Below, one piece after another: positions 8,027-16,818 of a stretch of 64,000 nt of DNA. The stretch lies in assembly GCA_036498565.1 (NCBI GenBank), contig DASYFG010000004.1, forward strand, positions 310,001 to 374,000. Reading direction: 5' to 3'. The stretch comes from DASYFG01 sp036498565. Lineage in GTDB: Bacteria; Bacillota; Bacilli; Lactobacillales; Lactobacillaceae. The translations under genes were made by a program, and so were the position numbers. Position 1 is the stretch's first letter. Each line of letters begins with the position of its first letter. The notes below the pieces were generated by a model. The model made no database searches, had not been told where the DNA came from, and was given only the letters and a program-made list of their open reading frames with translations.

Positions 8027-9280
8027 GTGCTTACTTTTCAAAACTTAACGGATACACAATTTCAAAATTTTGCGGACACGCACGCAGACGGCAATTACTT
8101 ACAAACTTTGCAGATGCGTGATTTACTGAAGGCGCGTGGTTTAACCACGCATCTAATTGGTGTGCTGGAAGATGATCAGGTCGTGGCAGCAGCTTTAATG
8201 ACGAATACCGCGATTCGTTTTGGGCAATACTTCCAAATTGACGGCGGCTGGCTGGGTGATTATAGCAATCCCGCGCACGTGCGCGCCTTTTTGAATGGTG
8301 TTGATGCGTATGCTAATGTGCGAAATGGTCTTTTTTTGCGCATTACGCCTAATAAAATCTGGCGCCAGTTTGATGAAGCTGGTCACCAATTGGCCGATGA
8401 TGCGGGTTATGATTCTGTTATTGCGGCCTTGACCACATACGGTTTGGCGCATGAACAAGTTGAATTTGGTTGGACAACCGCTGCTTCGCCGGCCTGGCAA
8501 TTCCGTAAAGATTTGCGCGATATCACTGATGTGACCGCCTTGCAGGCAACTTATAGCAAAGATGTCACGTACTATCTTAAGAAAAACAAGCAATTCGGCA
8601 TTCAAATCCGTGAAATTGGCTACGATGAACTCGGTGATTTTAAAGCATTGACGCAACACACGGCCGATCGCTTAGATTACCACGATAAAGACTTAGATTT
8701 CTATCAAAAAGCCTTTAAGCTCTTTGGTGATCAAGCGCATTTTGTCTTTGCCGAGATGGATTTTAACGCGTATATCGCGGGCCAAAATGAAAAGATTGCC
8801 GAATTAGATGCGAAATTGGCCAAACTTGACGCTCAAATCGTTGAAAAACCTAATCATAAAAAGCTACCGCGGCAACGCGCCGAATTTGCTGATCAACGCG
8901 ACCAACACATCAAGCGCATCACAGAAGCGCAACAGATGCAACAAACGGCCGGCCAGAACAAAGTCGTGATTGCAGGCGCTCTGTTCCTTGAAACACCGGC
9001 CGAGATGATTTATTTGTATTCTGGCACGTACGATCAGTACAAACATTTTTACGGACCGTATCAAGTGCAAGATTACATGTTGAAAATGGCGGTCGAAAAA
9101 AGCATTCCAAGCTATAATTTCTACGGTATTTCCGGGATTTTTGATGGCACAGATGGTGTGTTGAAATTCAAACAAGGTTTTGGTGGCTTAGCTGAACAAA
9201 AAGTCGGCAGTTTTATCATGCCAATCAATCCACCAAAATACTGGCTCTACAAAACGCTTAAAAAGGTGCTCGGGCGATGA
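8027..9280 (+). CDS. FemABX-type peptidoglycan interpeptide-bridge aminoacyltransferase
   Basis: 417 residues; uses aminoacyl-tRNA to add a cross-bridge residue to the lysine side chain of lipid-linked precursor in the cytosol. Two GNAT-like halves are separated by a long charged helical insertion (about residues 245-310, IAELDAKLAKLDAQIVEKP onward), the coiled-coil arm typical of FemA/FemX/MurM. The C-terminal YLYSGTYDQYKHFYGPYQ and NFYGISGIFDG are strong family signatures. The start is GTG at 8027 behind AGGAAGGAAAGG. Which residue it adds, and whether it is the first (FemX) or second enzyme, cannot be told. It overlaps the next gene by four bases. Confidence 0.9.
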   Translation: MLTFQNLTDTQFQNFADTHADGNYLQTLQMRDLLKARGLTTHLIGVLEDDQVVAAALMTNTAIRFGQYFQIDGGWLGDYSNPAHVRAFLNGVDAYANVRNGLFLRITPNKIWRQFDEAGHQLADDAGYDSVIAALTTYGLAHEQVEFGWTTAASPAWQFRKDLRDITDVTALQATYSKDVTYYLKKNKQFGIQIREIGYDELGDFKALTQHTADRLDYHDKDLDFYQKAFKLFGDQAHFVFAEMDFNAYIAGQNEKIAELDAKLAKLDAQIVEKPNHKKLPRQRAEFADQRDQHIKRITEAQQMQQTAGQNKVVIAGALFLETPAEMIYLYSGTYDQYKHFYGPYQVQDYMLKMAVEKSIPSYNFYGISGIFDGTDGVLKFKQGFGGLAEQKVGSFIMPINPPKYWLYKTLKKVLGR

Positions 9281-9651
9281 TCACGTTAAAAGTTGACGCC
9301 GCACGCCAAGTCAATGGCAGTAGTGCGGCGGGCGCCGTGGTGATTATCAATAATCAACAAACCCAGCTCAAAGCGCCTCTAAATGCGACGAGGGACAATC
9401 ATGAAGCTGAGTTTGACGCGTTGATTTGGGCTTTGCAGCATTTGCCAGCATCTGATGAAAGCATGTTGCAGATTTATACGGATTCAAAAATTTTAAATGA
9501 TGCTTTGCATAAGCATTATGCTAAGCATTATCAGGATAAAGTCGATGTGATTGATGACCTAGTGGTCCACTTTTCGTTAGTTTTGATTGATTGGGTACCT
9601 GAAAAAGATAATTTGGGTGCGCATAATTTGGCGTTGCAGGCGTTAAAGTAA
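9277..9651 (+). CDS. Ribonuclease HI-like protein lacking the last catalytic Asp
   Basis: 124-residue RNase H-fold protein. Three of the four acidic residues are in place: D7 (LKVDAA), E45 (NHEAEFDAL) and D69 (IYTDSK). The fourth, normally Asp in the NxxADxLA motif, reads NLGAHNLA, with His116. The glycine-rich loop after the first strand is also unusual (ARQVNGSSAAGA). It may be a weakly active or non-catalytic variant. It overlaps the FemX stop (ATGA), so the two are cotranslated; a functional link is not obvious. Confidence 0.75.
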   Translation: MITLKVDAARQVNGSSAAGAVVIINNQQTQLKAPLNATRDNHEAEFDALIWALQHLPASDESMLQIYTDSKILNDALHKHYAKHYQDKVDVIDDLVVHFSLVLIDWVPEKDNLGAHNLALQALK

Positions 9652-9667
9652 GCTTGGTGGCAACGAT

Positions 9668-9697
9668 AAAAAAGAAGCATAACAGATGCTTCTTTTT
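9668..9697 (+). terminator. Rho-independent terminator
   Basis: Stem AAAAAGAAGCAT / ATGCTTCTTTTT after the RNase H-like gene. Confidence 0.85.
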
Positions 9698-9729
9698 TCA
9701 TAAATATATTCATTTGAGAGGTGTCATTG

Positions 9730-10077
9730 ATGTTGATGGGATTAAATCATGATCAGTTCATACGCATGAAAGCTGGTACGAAAAAAATTGAAATACGACT
9801 CAATGACGCAAAACGATCCGTGTTAAAAGCGGGCGACGATGTGACATTTGTCGACCTTGAAACGGATGAAAATTTAACGGTCAATATTGAAAAAATATAT
9901 AAATTTGAGACGTTTAAGGCGTTATATAGTCATTTTAGTGCGATTGAGGTCGGTGCCGAGCAATCTGAAAGTGCTGATAAGATGGTTGCGGACACTTACA
10001 CGATTTATTCTCCTGAACAAGAAAAACAATTTGGTGTATTAGCGTTGGAAATTTATAAAAAACACTTGAACATTTAA
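9730..10077 (+). CDS. ASCH domain protein
   Basis: 115 residues. The N-terminal half has the ASCH layout: HDQFIRMKAGTKKIEIRLND, then KAGDDVTFVDLET, i.e. G-x-K-x-x-E-x-R followed by GDxxxF. ASCH domains are PUA-like beta-barrels thought to bind RNA or modified nucleosides; some are amidohydrolases of N4-acetylcytidine. No enzyme role can be assigned. The start at 9730 is chosen because AGAGGTG (9717-9723) precedes it by six bases; ATG 9736 is possible. It begins a stretch that is more AT-rich than the flanks. Confidence 0.72.
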   Translation: MLMGLNHDQFIRMKAGTKKIEIRLNDAKRSVLKAGDDVTFVDLETDENLTVNIEKIYKFETFKALYSHFSAIEVGAEQSESADKMVADTYTIYSPEQEKQFGVLALEIYKKHLNI

Positions 10078-10093
10078 TTTTAAGTGTTTTTTA
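10057..10093 (+). terminator. Terminator overlapping the ASCH gene end
   Basis: AAAACACTT pairs with AAGTGTTTT around the stop codon and is followed by T-rich sequence. Confidence 0.65.
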
Positions 10094-10306
10094 TTTTGTC
10101 ACAAGAGAGAACTGTCATGTCTTTGAGAGATGAGGCGGAGTTTATGAATTCATGTAGCTAGGTGAATGGATCACTGGTTAAGACTCCTATAATAGCATTA
10201 GCAATTATTGTGTGGTATATCTAAACGTATTATTTTACCTAGTACATTTAATTTGATAATATATTAAATGTTATCAAAAGTAAGCGAATATATGAGGATA
10301 TACGAA
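10094..10306. other. Non-coding gap with weak promoter-like boxes
   Basis: About 210 AT-rich bases. A TATAAT at 10188-10193 has no convincing -35 at the right distance. No conserved RNA or repeat was recognised. It probably holds the promoter of the CPBP gene. Confidence 0.4.
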
Positions 10307-11059
10307 ATGAATCAAAGAGCAATTCAGACGACACAAAAAATAAACTGGGTTAAATACTTAACTGCCTTGATTATTATTCCTGCTGTAATTTTCATTCCAC
10401 GATTACTCGGATTAAACGAGACAAACTCTACGAGTACTCGTATTGATGGACAAGTTTCATGGAGCTGGAATTTAGTACAAGGATTTGGTATTTATTTAGC
10501 GCTTTTCTTTGCAGCTATTTATTATTGGAGTGATGGTATTTTAAAACCATCATGGCAAAAATGGCGTCAACATTGGGTGCGAAATGCATTCTTTGCTTTG
10601 ATTGCGATGATTGTAATGATGGTTGTATTAGTGCCTGGTGCAAAAGCCATTAGTGGTTACATCTTGAGCAGTGGTACGGTTGAAAATTCACCAGTTGCAG
10701 CAGCTCTTTTACAAACGACATTACCAACTATGTTAATGCTGTTTATTCCACTATTACAAGCTTTCACGGAAGAAATTGTTTATCATCATGCCTTAATCGC
10801 TCCATTTGCTGGTCGTAAAGGGGTATATGTCTTGGCTTCTATTATTGCAAACTTAATTTTTGCAGCGGTTCATATTAACAATGTAAGTGGATCAATTCCA
10901 TATTTGTTTATGTACTTCGTAATGGGTGTATTCTTCCAATTGATGTATCACTTTGGCAATCGGAATATTTGGCAAAATATCATGACACACCTTTTTTATA
11001 ACGGTTTGATCACTGTAATTGGATTGATTGGCTTGATTATGACTTTATTTATAAAATAA
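10307..11059 (+). CDS. CPBP-family intramembrane protein (variant first motif)
   Basis: 250-residue membrane protein with about seven hydrophobic segments. CPBP (Abi/CAAX protease) motifs are present with one change: motif 1 is FTEEIVYHHALIA (EExxxH in place of EExxxR), motif 2 is IFAAVHIN (FxxxH), motif 3 is MTHLFYN (HxxxN). The glutamates and histidines for zinc are kept. In lactic acid bacteria such proteins are linked to bacteriocin self-immunity or prenyl-protein processing; no bacteriocin gene was seen nearby. The ATG at 10307 is chosen because GAGGA (10294-10298) lies eight bases before it; the frame runs up to 10268. Confidence 0.75.
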   Translation: MNQRAIQTTQKINWVKYLTALIIIPAVIFIPRLLGLNETNSTSTRIDGQVSWSWNLVQGFGIYLALFFAAIYYWSDGILKPSWQKWRQHWVRNAFFALIAMIVMMVVLVPGAKAISGYILSSGTVENSPVAAALLQTTLPTMLMLFIPLLQAFTEEIVYHHALIAPFAGRKGVYVLASIIANLIFAAVHINNVSGSIPYLFMYFVMGVFFQLMYHFGNRNIWQNIMTHLFYNGLITVIGLIGLIMTLFIK

Positions 11060-11185
11060 GCACTGTAATATTGAAATGGGGTTCAATATTATGATGTAAA
11101 GAATAAACAGTTAGTTTGCAAAATGGCTTTAGTTCATTATTTTAATAGGACTAAAACATGGAAATAAATATATAGAGGGCATTAT

Positions 11186-13039
11186 ATGTTACACAATAAG
11201 GGGGAAGTTACGCATCGATACATTCGGGGGTTCGATGGGTTACGTGCATTAGCGGTTGTTGGTGTTATGAGTTTTCATTTATGGCCGACAAAATTATCTG
11301 GTGGTTGGCTGGGAGTGCCGCTATTTTTTGTATTATCGGGTTATTTAATTACTGATTTATTGATTCAGGAATTTGATCGAACTGGTGCAATTGCACCTTG
11401 GTCATTTTACAAACGTCGATTGTGGCGTTTATATCCGGCACTTTTAGTCATGTTAATGTTAACGGCATTTATCATTATTGTATTCGTGCCTGATTTGATT
11501 TATCAACTGCGGCCGTCAGTATTAACTAATTTAGGATATGTTTATAACTTTTGGGCAATTGATAATGGCGCTTCCTATTTTCAGCAATTTGGTGGCCAAA
11601 TGCCATTTACCCATTTGTGGTCATTATCAATTGAGGGGCAATTTTATTTAGTTTGGCCATTTATTGTTTGGGTATTACTGAAATTCAAGTTACCAAAAGA
11701 ATGGGTAGCCCTTGGCTTATTTATCGTTGCAGTCATGAGTGCGATTGTCATGGCAATATTGTATAATCCAACGGACATTAATCGGGTTTACTACGGCACA
11801 GATACACGTGTTTTTGCAATTCTTGTGGGAACAGGTTTAGCTTTTGGTTACTCATCACAACTAGTTGGAATGAAGTGGCGCAATTGGTTTATTTGGAGTG
11901 TCTTTGCCAGTACAATCGTTTTATTGATTATGCTAGATGGCACAGGGTGGGGCACATACTCCGGCGGTATGTTCTTAGCCACAATTATTTTGGGTGCTTT
12001 AATTGCCGTTGTCGTTCCGAACACATCTACTTTATCAACGTTTTTAGAAATCCCTATTTTAAAATATTTGGGGCAACGATCCTACAGCCTTTATTTGTAT
12101 CAATTACCAGTTTTTGTTTTTTACGAAAAATTAGTACCTAATTATACTGTTTCAATTACAGGTAATCTCTTACAAATATTGCTTGTTTTGGGATTAGGTG
12201 AACTTAGTTATCGTTTTATTGAGCAACCGTTTCGAAAAGGCATCAGTTTTAAAAATATTAGCTCTTGGCTAGCAAAAAATCGAATACGATTTTTTGCGGT
12301 ATCACTCGTTCTTTTTTCTTTTATAGTAGTGATTGGTAGTGGCTTATTGAATGGTAAATCTGACAAATCAGCCCCAAAAACAGCGTTAGAGAAAAAATTA
12401 ACAGCTAATCAATCCGCAGTGTCTAAAGCGAATAAGGTAGCTGAAAAAGCTCAATCTAAACATTCTAGTCAGTCAAGTATGTCTAGCTCAAATAAGTTAA
12501 CTCCCCAACAACAAACTTTGGCGCGTGAGTATGGTATGACAGAGCAAGAATTTTTATCACTTTCAACATCATCATTATTAGCGATTGGTGACTCGGTTTT
12601 GTTGGATGTGGCACCTGATTTGCAACAGATTAATACCACAGCAATTGTGGATGCACAAGTTGGGCGTCAAGTACAAGACGCCATCTATATTCTGGAAAAT
12701 GATGCCCGACAACATAAAATTCCTAGAACTATTTTGTTAGTCTTAGGCACTAATGGGGCGATTACATCACAACAAATTGAATCAATTATGACTATTGTTG
12801 GCGCAAATACTCAAGTATATTGGATGAATAACCATGTTCCCACACGTGAATGGCAAAACCGTAACAATGCCTTACTAGCTGAACAAAATTATAAAAATTT
12901 ACACGTTGTAAATTGGCAAGCACTCGCGCAACAATATCCAGAATGGTTTGCAATGGATCAAGTGCATCAGGGAGAAACTGGTAATCATAATTATTTACGA
13001 TTATTGGCAGAAAAAATGGCTATCGTAAATAAAGAATAA
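11186..13039 (+). CDS. Acyltransferase-3/SGNH protein, OatA-like O-acetyltransferase
   Basis: 617 residues. Residues about 10-370 are an acyltransferase-3 membrane domain (IRGFDGLRALAVVGVMSFHL and FFVLSGYLITDLL are its hallmarks), followed by a Ser/Lys/Gln-rich linker (380-440) and an extracellular SGNH esterase domain: block I AIGDSVLLD, block III LLVLGTNGA, and the catalytic pair in MDQVHQGETGN (DxVH). This layout is that of OatA, which acetylates MurNAc and gives lysozyme resistance. Teichoic acid or exopolysaccharide acetylation are alternatives. A GAGGG ribosome site is present. Base composition is AT-rich relative to core genes. Confidence 0.85.
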   Translation: MLHNKGEVTHRYIRGFDGLRALAVVGVMSFHLWPTKLSGGWLGVPLFFVLSGYLITDLLIQEFDRTGAIAPWSFYKRRLWRLYPALLVMLMLTAFIIIVFVPDLIYQLRPSVLTNLGYVYNFWAIDNGASYFQQFGGQMPFTHLWSLSIEGQFYLVWPFIVWVLLKFKLPKEWVALGLFIVAVMSAIVMAILYNPTDINRVYYGTDTRVFAILVGTGLAFGYSSQLVGMKWRNWFIWSVFASTIVLLIMLDGTGWGTYSGGMFLATIILGALIAVVVPNTSTLSTFLEIPILKYLGQRSYSLYLYQLPVFVFYEKLVPNYTVSITGNLLQILLVLGLGELSYRFIEQPFRKGISFKNISSWLAKNRIRFFAVSLVLFSFIVVIGSGLLNGKSDKSAPKTALEKKLTANQSAVSKANKVAEKAQSKHSSQSSMSSSNKLTPQQQTLAREYGMTEQEFLSLSTSSLLAIGDSVLLDVAPDLQQINTTAIVDAQVGRQVQDAIYILENDARQHKIPRTILLVLGTNGAITSQQIESIMTIVGANTQVYWMNNHVPTREWQNRNNALLAEQNYKNLHVVNWQALAQQYPEWFAMDQVHQGETGNHNYLRLLAEKMAIVNKE

Positions 13040-13061
13040 ATTTAGAGATACTTTGTGGCTT

Positions 13062-13092
13062 AAAAAACGTTTCTTAAATTAGAGACGTTTTT
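13062..13092 (+). terminator. Terminator after the OatA-like gene
   Basis: AAAAAACGTTTCT pairs with AGAGACGTTTTTT with one G-U pair, ending in T-run. Confidence 0.75.
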
Positions 13093-13273
13093 TATATGAT
13101 GGTTCGTTAAATATCAGCAAAGCGATTAAATAAATCCAAAAAAACACCCAAATATTTTAAGCTTCCGGTATTTTTTAGCAGGGCATTGCATCATTACTTG
13201 ACAACTTGACAGCGCCACAAATTTACAACTTTCGATAATATATATTATGTAAACCAAATCGTGTTTGGCGATG

Positions 13274-14383
13274 TCAATCAAAATATATCGTTTGAATTCC
13301 GTATTTCAGCAACACATCATCAGTTAAACGCAATTCAAAATCCGGCACAGCCATCAACCCATGTTCGCCTACAAAAGCACGTGTTGTCACGTCGTGTTCA
13401 AAATAACGCGCGCTATCTGAAATGTCACCGGGGAAATCACGAACAGCTGGTAAACTCGCTAAACTAATATCAAACGCACGGCCGATATTACTGCTGAGCA
13501 TACCGCCAATCCAGGCTAATTTACCAGCGTCTTGGATCAGCTCAATTGCTTTCATAGCAGTACTTAAACCGCCCAGCATGCCTTGCTTAATCGTGAAAGC
13601 ATCGGCGCTGTTTTGCGTTAACGCGCGTTGGATATCGGCGAAATTTTGCAGACTTTCGTCCAAACTAACTGCTGTGTTTGACCAATTTTGTTGTAATTTT
13701 TGATGTTTCAACCAATCGTTTTTGCCAAATGGCTGTTCCACTAAACGTACACCGAGCAAATTAATTTCTCGCAGTTGTTGGGCAGACAGCTCAGTCCAAC
13801 TCATGTTCGCGTCAAAGGAAAATTGGACATCAGAAAATTCACGAATCACAGGTGCCAACGCCTTGAAATCCGTATTGGGCGGTGTTTTCAGCTTAATTCG
13901 GCGATAGCCCTGTGTGTAGGCGTTTTCCACCTCAGTGGCGAGGTTTGCTGATACGCCCAGCGCAATACCCATTGGGACAGGTTGATTTGAGCCACCGATT
14001 AATTCGGACAATGTTTGGTGCGTGACTTTAGTTCGCGCGTCCCAGACAATCATTTCTAATCCTGCGCGTAAGAATGGTTGATTGGGCAATTTGACTTGCA
14101 ACCAAGCAACCAACGCATTGAGATCAGCAAAAGTTTGGTCACGTAATGTTGGCCAAAGTTGTTGCAACGCGACTAAATCATCCGTCAAAATTTCATCAGT
14201 ATAAAAAGGCGTTTCAAAACTTTGCACCTCGCCTAACCCCTTGACGTTGACGCCATTAAGCGTGATGTCTGCCGATAAAATGAAAAGTTGGCGAACGGTG
14301 GTTGTGCTTTGCGCAGTTTGAAACGCCGTTTTGAGTGGTAAACCCACATGATAAATTGTTAAATTATGCCAGTTGATAGCCAT
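13274..14383 (-). CDS. menC: o-Succinylbenzoate synthase
   Basis: Enolase-superfamily enzyme of 369 residues that dehydrates SHCHC to o-succinylbenzoate in menaquinone synthesis. Active-site elements visible are RIKLKTPPN (KxK lysines), SFDANMSW (metal Asp), VRLVEQPF (metal Glu), SLDES (metal Asp/Glu region) and TIKQGMLGG (second catalytic lysine). It is the last gene of menF-menD-menH-menC, overlapping menH by 25 bases. Some family members also racemise N-acylamino acids, but the operon argues for MenC. Confidence 0.9.
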   Translation of the reverse strand: MAINWHNLTIYHVGLPLKTAFQTAQSTTTVRQLFILSADITLNGVNVKGLGEVQSFETPFYTDEILTDDLVALQQLWPTLRDQTFADLNALVAWLQVKLPNQPFLRAGLEMIVWDARTKVTHQTLSELIGGSNQPVPMGIALGVSANLATEVENAYTQGYRRIKLKTPPNTDFKALAPVIREFSDVQFSFDANMSWTELSAQQLREINLLGVRLVEQPFGKNDWLKHQKLQQNWSNTAVSLDESLQNFADIQRALTQNSADAFTIKQGMLGGLSTAMKAIELIQDAGKLAWIGGMLSSNIGRAFDISLASLPAVRDFPGDISDSARYFEHDVTTRAFVGEHGLMAVPDFELRLTDDVLLKYGIQTIYFD

Positions 14384-15147
14384 TTTGTGATAATTAATGC
14401 AAATAATTCTGGTGATTCCAGATGGATATTGTGACCAGTTTCTAAAACTTTTTTATATTGTCCGTTCGGTAATGCACGTGTCAATTTTTGACCAATTGTT
14501 TGGAACTTAGTATCGTATTCACCAGCTAAAAACAAGGTTTTTACTGTCAAATCAGGGAGTAACGGCCAATAGTTTGGTTGTGTCCCCGTCCCCATTTGAC
14601 GCAACGAAGTCGCCATGTTTTGAGGTGTCTGTGATAAACGTTGTTGACGGACAGCTTCTTTTTGTGAATTAGATAACTTGTTTTGGCTAGCAAATAATGG
14701 CAGCGTTTCCCACTTTGTGACAAAGGACGCATAATCTTGTTCAATTGCTTGAGCTTGTAATTCATCGGTTTGGACGCGGTCTACTCTATCCTGTTCCTCG
14801 GTAATGCCCGCTGTTCCACTTTCCAAAATCAAATGTGCCACACGCTGAGCATGCGTCATGGCCAAACCAAGCGCCACCCGAGCCCCCATTGAATAGCCGA
14901 GCACATCGATTTTGTTGATGCTTAATTCGTCTAATAAAGCGATCAAGTCTGCAATTTGCGCTGCCATTGATAAATCTGTTTCAAACGCTGGCTGAACACC
15001 AAAACCACGCAAATTCACACGCAAAATCGGTTGCGTTAAATGCGGAACTAGCGAGTCAAAATCGTGCAGCGATCCCATAAAGCCATGAATCAAGAGCAGC
15101 GGCGTCCCTTTCGCGTCCCAATTGTCTTGTTGATAATCCAAAGTCAT
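14359..15147 (-). CDS. menH: SHCHC synthase (2-succinyl-6-hydroxy-2,4-cyclohexadiene-1-carboxylate synthase)
   Basis: Alpha/beta-hydrolase of 262 residues. LLLIHGFMGSLHDFDSL carries the oxyanion-hole region, VLGYSMGARVALGLA the nucleophile elbow (GxSxG), and ETGHNIHLESPE the catalytic histidine. MenH removes pyruvate from the MenD product. The upstream frame is longer, but the ATG at 15147 forms an ATGA overlap with the menD stop and follows AGGCGAGG, so it is taken as the start. Confidence 0.88.
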   Translation of the reverse strand: MTLDYQQDNWDAKGTPLLLIHGFMGSLHDFDSLVPHLTQPILRVNLRGFGVQPAFETDLSMAAQIADLIALLDELSINKIDVLGYSMGARVALGLAMTHAQRVAHLILESGTAGITEEQDRVDRVQTDELQAQAIEQDYASFVTKWETLPLFASQNKLSNSQKEAVRQQRLSQTPQNMATSLRQMGTGTQPNYWPLLPDLTVKTLFLAGEYDTKFQTIGQKLTRALPNGQYKKVLETGHNIHLESPELFALIITKWLSTGII

Positions 15148-16817
15148 CGCAGCGCCTCGCCTAATTGTTGTTTCCAAGCGCGGTGGTCAAGAACGTTTTG
15201 CTCACGTTCGCTTTGAATTTCTAGCAAACGCCAGTGTTTGCCTGATTGAGCAAGCACATTTTCCAACGCCGTTTGATCGGCAATTAGTTGATAATCTAAA
15301 CCATAAAGTGCCGAAATTTTGGCAAAATCAAGTGGTAACGGTGTGCCGAAAAGTTGTTCAAAATACAAATCCGCCTGCGCTTGGGGCAAAAATGAGAAAA
15401 TACCACCACCATTATTGTTGATCACGACAATCGTCATCTCCAAATCATGCGTGCGACCCATCATCAAACCATTCATATCGTGAAAAAGCGTCAAATCACC
15501 CGTCAACAAAACGTGCGCACGCTCAGGCGTGGCCGCCGCCATCCCAAACGCGCTAGACAGAACACCGTCAATGCCATTCGCCCCGCGGTTTGCATAAATC
15601 AAATGCTGTCCGCGGTTACTGAATGCGTCGTCCATGTCGCGAATCGGCATACTGTTGGCCACAAAAATAGCGCTGCCGTCCGGCAAATGCGCATCCAACG
15701 TCTCCACAACCGCCATTTCATCAAATTTCTGTGTGCGGGTCGCCAACTGCGCCGCGTAATTAGCACGCAAAGTTTGCCATTGCGCCAAAAATGTTTGTTG
15801 CTCTTCCGAAATCACGGGTGTCTGCTGTGCTAATGATTGAACCAGCGCCGTTTCCGGCGCTTCAATGACGCGACGCACGTGCCGGGTATGGTCCAATCCA
15901 ACCGAAATATTTCCCATTTGCCAAACTTCCGCTTGCGTCATCCACTGAGACAGCTGCGCAGAAACCGGCGTCGCGCCAAACCACAGCACCACATCTGGCA
16001 AATAAGCTGCCGTCAACGCGCCACTACCAAGCAAAGCATCGATACCAAAAACAGCCTGATCACGGCGCTGATGAGATAGGACATCGGCAACAATCGGCCA
16101 GCCAAAGCGCTGCGCCACGGCAGTCAAATCAGTTTTGGTCGTTTCAGCTGGTCCGGCAACCACGAGCACTTTTTTAGCTGCTAATTCGGCTAACCAATCC
16201 AGATTTGGTGTGCTGTCCGCGGTCGTTTGTAAGGGCAAAACTGCGGGAACTTGTCGGTTGAAAGCCGGCATCAGTGGTTTACGCAATGGCAAATTAATTT
16301 GAATTGGTCCTGCTGGTGCAGCGGTTGCTTGTTTGATCGCCGTTTGGACACGAAAATCAATGTAGCTGGTCACGTCTTGATGGTCGTCTTGCAAATTCAC
16401 GTTCACAAAAGCTTTGGCATAATGGCCGTATAAATGCGTTTGATCAATCGTTTGTGGCGCGCCGACGTTTTGTAATTCGCTGGGCCGGTCAGTTGTCAGC
16501 GCAATTAAAGGCACGTGTGAAATAGCAGCTTCTACGATGGCTGGGTAATAATTGGCCGCCGCCGTGCCTGATGTGCTCAACAAAACCACCGGCCGTTGGG
16601 CTGTTTTGGCCAAACCCAGCGCAAAAAACGCCGCTGAACGTTCATCCACGTCCACATACAGTGCCAACGTGTCGTCATGAGCGGCGCGTTCAGCAAACAT
16701 CAGCGCAACCGGCGTTGAACGTGAGCCCGGCGAAATCACCACATCGCGCACGCCACTGGCCTGCAACGCGCTAATCAAATGATGAATATTATCCGCTAAT
16801 AATTCTGCTGTATGCAT
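15144..16817 (-). CDS. menD: 2-Succinyl-5-enolpyruvyl-6-hydroxy-3-cyclohexene-1-carboxylate synthase
   Basis: Thiamine-diphosphate enzyme of 557 residues joining isochorismate and 2-oxoglutarate. N-terminal VISPGSRSTPVALMFAE and STSGTAAANYYPA are family-typical. The C-terminal ThDP motif is GDLTLFHDMNGLM followed by VVINNNGGGIFSFLPQ. ATG 16817 is preferred over an upstream TTG because GAGG precedes it at the right distance and it begins one base after the menF stop. Length fits the family. Confidence 0.93.
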   Translation of the reverse strand: MHTAELLADNIHHLISALQASGVRDVVISPGSRSTPVALMFAERAAHDDTLALYVDVDERSAAFFALGLAKTAQRPVVLLSTSGTAAANYYPAIVEAAISHVPLIALTTDRPSELQNVGAPQTIDQTHLYGHYAKAFVNVNLQDDHQDVTSYIDFRVQTAIKQATAAPAGPIQINLPLRKPLMPAFNRQVPAVLPLQTTADSTPNLDWLAELAAKKVLVVAGPAETTKTDLTAVAQRFGWPIVADVLSHQRRDQAVFGIDALLGSGALTAAYLPDVVLWFGATPVSAQLSQWMTQAEVWQMGNISVGLDHTRHVRRVIEAPETALVQSLAQQTPVISEEQQTFLAQWQTLRANYAAQLATRTQKFDEMAVVETLDAHLPDGSAIFVANSMPIRDMDDAFSNRGQHLIYANRGANGIDGVLSSAFGMAAATPERAHVLLTGDLTLFHDMNGLMMGRTHDLEMTIVVINNNGGGIFSFLPQAQADLYFEQLFGTPLPLDFAKISALYGLDYQLIADQTALENVLAQSGKHWRLLEIQSEREQNVLDHRAWKQQLGEALR

Positions 16818-16818
16818 G

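Noticed and set aside
13198..13239. Plus-strand promoter (two TTGACA boxes and GATAAT) after the OatA-like gene
   Set aside because: Spacings (22 bases or more) do not fit a sigma-A promoter, and no gene follows on that strand.
13254..13268. menC terminator (CCAAA / TTTGG)
   Set aside because: The stem is only five base pairs and just three T follow; too weak to list as a feature.
13261..13467. 68-codon + strand frame beginning just before the menC end
   Set aside because: Overlaps menC antisense, lacks a ribosome site and resembles no protein.
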